This document shows positions 3,753 to 5,009 of a stretch of 5,009 nucleotides of DNA, piece by piece (positions within the stretch are counted from its first letter, which is position 1; every line of letters starts with the position of its first letter). A model generated the notes under the pieces. It saw only the letters and a list, made by a program, of their open reading frames with translations. It was not told where the DNA came from and made no database searches. The DNA lies in contig CALBNA010000343.1 of NCBI GenBank assembly GCA_937896205.1, forward strand, positions 1 to 5,009. The letters run 5' to 3'. The stretch comes from an uncultured Campylobacter sp. GTDB taxonomy: Bacteria > Campylobacterota > Campylobacteria > Campylobacterales > Campylobacteraceae. A program made the position numbers and the translations under genes.

Positions 3753-4960
3753 ATGGCACTAGGTAAAGTTTCTTCGCTTGGCTTTGGTAGCCAAGTTTTA
3801 ACGCAAGACGTTATAGATAAGCTAAAAGCCGCCGACGAAGCGGGTCAGATAAAACCCGTAACCGCTAAAATCACGGCAAACGCGACCAAACAAAAAGACC
3901 TAACGGCTCTAAAAACGCTGATCGGCACCTTTCGCTCCTCTGTTTCAACCCTGGCAGACGATAGCTCATATCAAAAAAGAACCACTAGCTCGGATGGAAA
4001 GAGTGCAGATATAAGCGTGAGTGCGGGCGTCGCGGTACAAGATATCGAGGTAGACGTTAAACAACTAGCTAAAAAAGACGTTTATCAAAGCACCAAATTT
4101 GCCACCTCAAGCTCGTTTATCGGCAAAAACGGAACCTTTGGTATAAAAGTCGGAGACCAAACCTATAAAATCGAGGTTAAAAACTCCACTACGCTAGAAG
4201 AGCTAGCCGATAAGATCAACGAGGTCACAAACGGCGCCGTCTCGGCAAAAGCGATGAAGGTTGGCGGCGAAGATCCGTATCAGCTTATATTGCAGTCCAA
4301 AGAAACCGGCGCAGAAAATAAAGTCGATATAACAAATGTCGATAGTAACGGTACGGCCCTAACCGGCGCGGACGACGTTTTGCAAAAATTAGGCTGGGAT
4401 AGCGCAAACATCGCAAATAATAAAATCTCAACGGCACAAGACGCCGAGTTCGTCTACAACGGCATTACGATAAAACGAAGCGGCAACGAGGTAAAAGATC
4501 TAAATTTAGGAATGACGATAAAACTAAAAGATACGGGCAAGACGACTTTTAGCGTCAAAGAGGACACCAGCGCGATAAAAGAAAGCATGCAAAGCATGGT
4601 GACGGCGTACAACAACCTCGTAAACAACCTAAAAGTCGCGACTGATTATGATTCGGACACGAAAAAATCTGGTACATTCCAAGGTGTGAGCGAGATAAAT
4701 ACGATAAAATCGACGCTAAATAAAATTTTATTCGGCAATCAGACCTATACGAAAGATAACGTAACAAAGACGGCAAATTTAGCCGACTACGGTCTAAGCC
4801 TAAATAAAGAAGGCCTGCTAGAGCTAAATAGCTCAAAGCTAACCTCAAAACTAGATCAAGACCTAGAAAGCGTGCAAAAGATATTTGCCGGCGGCACTAC
4901 CTACGGTACGGCTCAGGTTCTTAGCTCAAAACCGGTAGATAGCGGCGCGCTCACTCTAGG
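3753..4960 (+). CDS. fliD: Flagellar filament cap protein FliD, C-terminally truncated by contig end
   Basis: 402 complete genomic codons plus two bases are present; the 3' end is missing. FliD forms the cap at the filament tip that folds and inserts flagellin, and is exported by the flagellar apparatus. The N-terminal domain opens MALGKVSSLGFGSQVLTQDV and has the family's LKTLIGTFRSSVSTLADDSSY helix region. VQDIEVDVKQLAKKDVYQS follows, then a repeat-like FGIKVGDQTYKIEV/LEELADKINE beta domain (about residues 130-165). The C-terminal FliD domain begins near D230 with AEFVYNGITIKRSGNEVKDL, then GMTIKLKDTG, and the diagnostic helix with TAYNNL (284-289). The start is ATG at 3753, with AAGGAG (3739-3744) 8 nt upstream. 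Campylobacter FliD proteins are usually well over 500 residues, so the rest of the C-terminal domain and tail are lost. The open frame continues to 5009, but codons 404-419 are adapter sequence and should not be translated. fliS would be expected downstream. Confidence 0.95.
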
Positions 4961-5009
4961 CTGTCTCTTATACACATCTCCGAGCCCACGAGACCGTACT
5001 AGATCTCGT
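4961..5009 (+). other. Illumina Nextera adapter contamination (non-genomic)
   Basis: The last 49 bases are sequencing adapter. CTGTCTCTTATACACATCT (4961-4979) is the Tn5 mosaic-end sequence as read through in Nextera libraries. CCGAGCCCACGAGAC (4980-4994) is the rest of the read-2 transposase adapter. CGTACTAG (4995-5002) has the form of an i7 index and matches the Nextera N702 index as I remember it. ATCTCGT (5003-5009) is the beginning of the P7 flow-cell sequence. All four parts are contiguous and in the correct order. The sequence joins the middle of fliD, so it marks an untrimmed contig end and not a Tn5 insertion. Confidence 0.98.

Noticed and set aside
4555..4848. Minus-strand open frame inside fliD
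   Set aside because: Low-plausibility composition, no start signal, and it lies opposite the conserved FliD C-terminal domain.
4961..4979. Tn5 mosaic-end-like sequence as a possible transposon insertion in fliD
   Set aside because: It is followed directly by the read-2 library adapter, an index-like octamer and the start of P7. This is library adapter, not a natural Tn5 end.

Overview
The window is a stretch of flagellar genes from a campylobacterial (Epsilonproteobacteria/Campylobacterota) genome. This rests on the gene set and order, short Campylobacter-type flagellar proteins (a 67-residue FlgM and a FlgJ without a muramidase domain), strong A-rich Shine-Dalgarno sites, and sigma54/sigma28 promoters of the Campylobacter type. 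GC content looks clearly higher than in C. jejuni, so a species of the C. curvus/rectus/showae/concisus kind is my best guess. That species placement is inference.

Positions 1-2215 hold a minus-strand operon read as flgI > flgJ-like > flgM > flgN > flgK. It encodes the P-ring, the rod-binding protein, the anti-sigma28 factor, the hook-junction chaperone and the first hook-filament junction protein (39 codons present). A textbook sigma54 site (GG-N10-GC) lies just upstream of flgI. A second, sigma28-like site lies just before flgM, which would let FlgM respond to its own target. An 11-bp inverted repeat covers the flgN ribosome-binding site, and a related weaker one precedes flgI.

Positions 2282-3231 hold a two-gene minus-strand unit: a small unrecognised protein (GTG start), then an RsmD-type methyltransferase (TTG start, 4-nt overlap). 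Positions 3232-3378 are a divergent intergenic region with a sigma28-type promoter for flaG.

Positions 3379-4960 hold flaG and the first 402 codons of fliD (filament cap), plus strand, 2 nt apart.

The last 49 bases (4961-5009) are not genomic. They match the Illumina Nextera transposase adapter, an 8-base i7 index and the start of the P7 sequence. fliD is therefore cut by a contig end, and its open frame runs without a stop into adapter, which would add 16 false residues.

The genes make late axial parts of the flagellum plus the checkpoint that times them. sigma54 drives the P-ring/junction operon, FlgM restrains sigma28 until the hook is finished, and sigma28 then drives flaG-fliD and more flgM. 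I found no mobile element, CRISPR array, RNA gene or novel defence-type system. The most useful second looks are the adapter, the two start-site inverted repeats and the unrecognised 128-residue protein.
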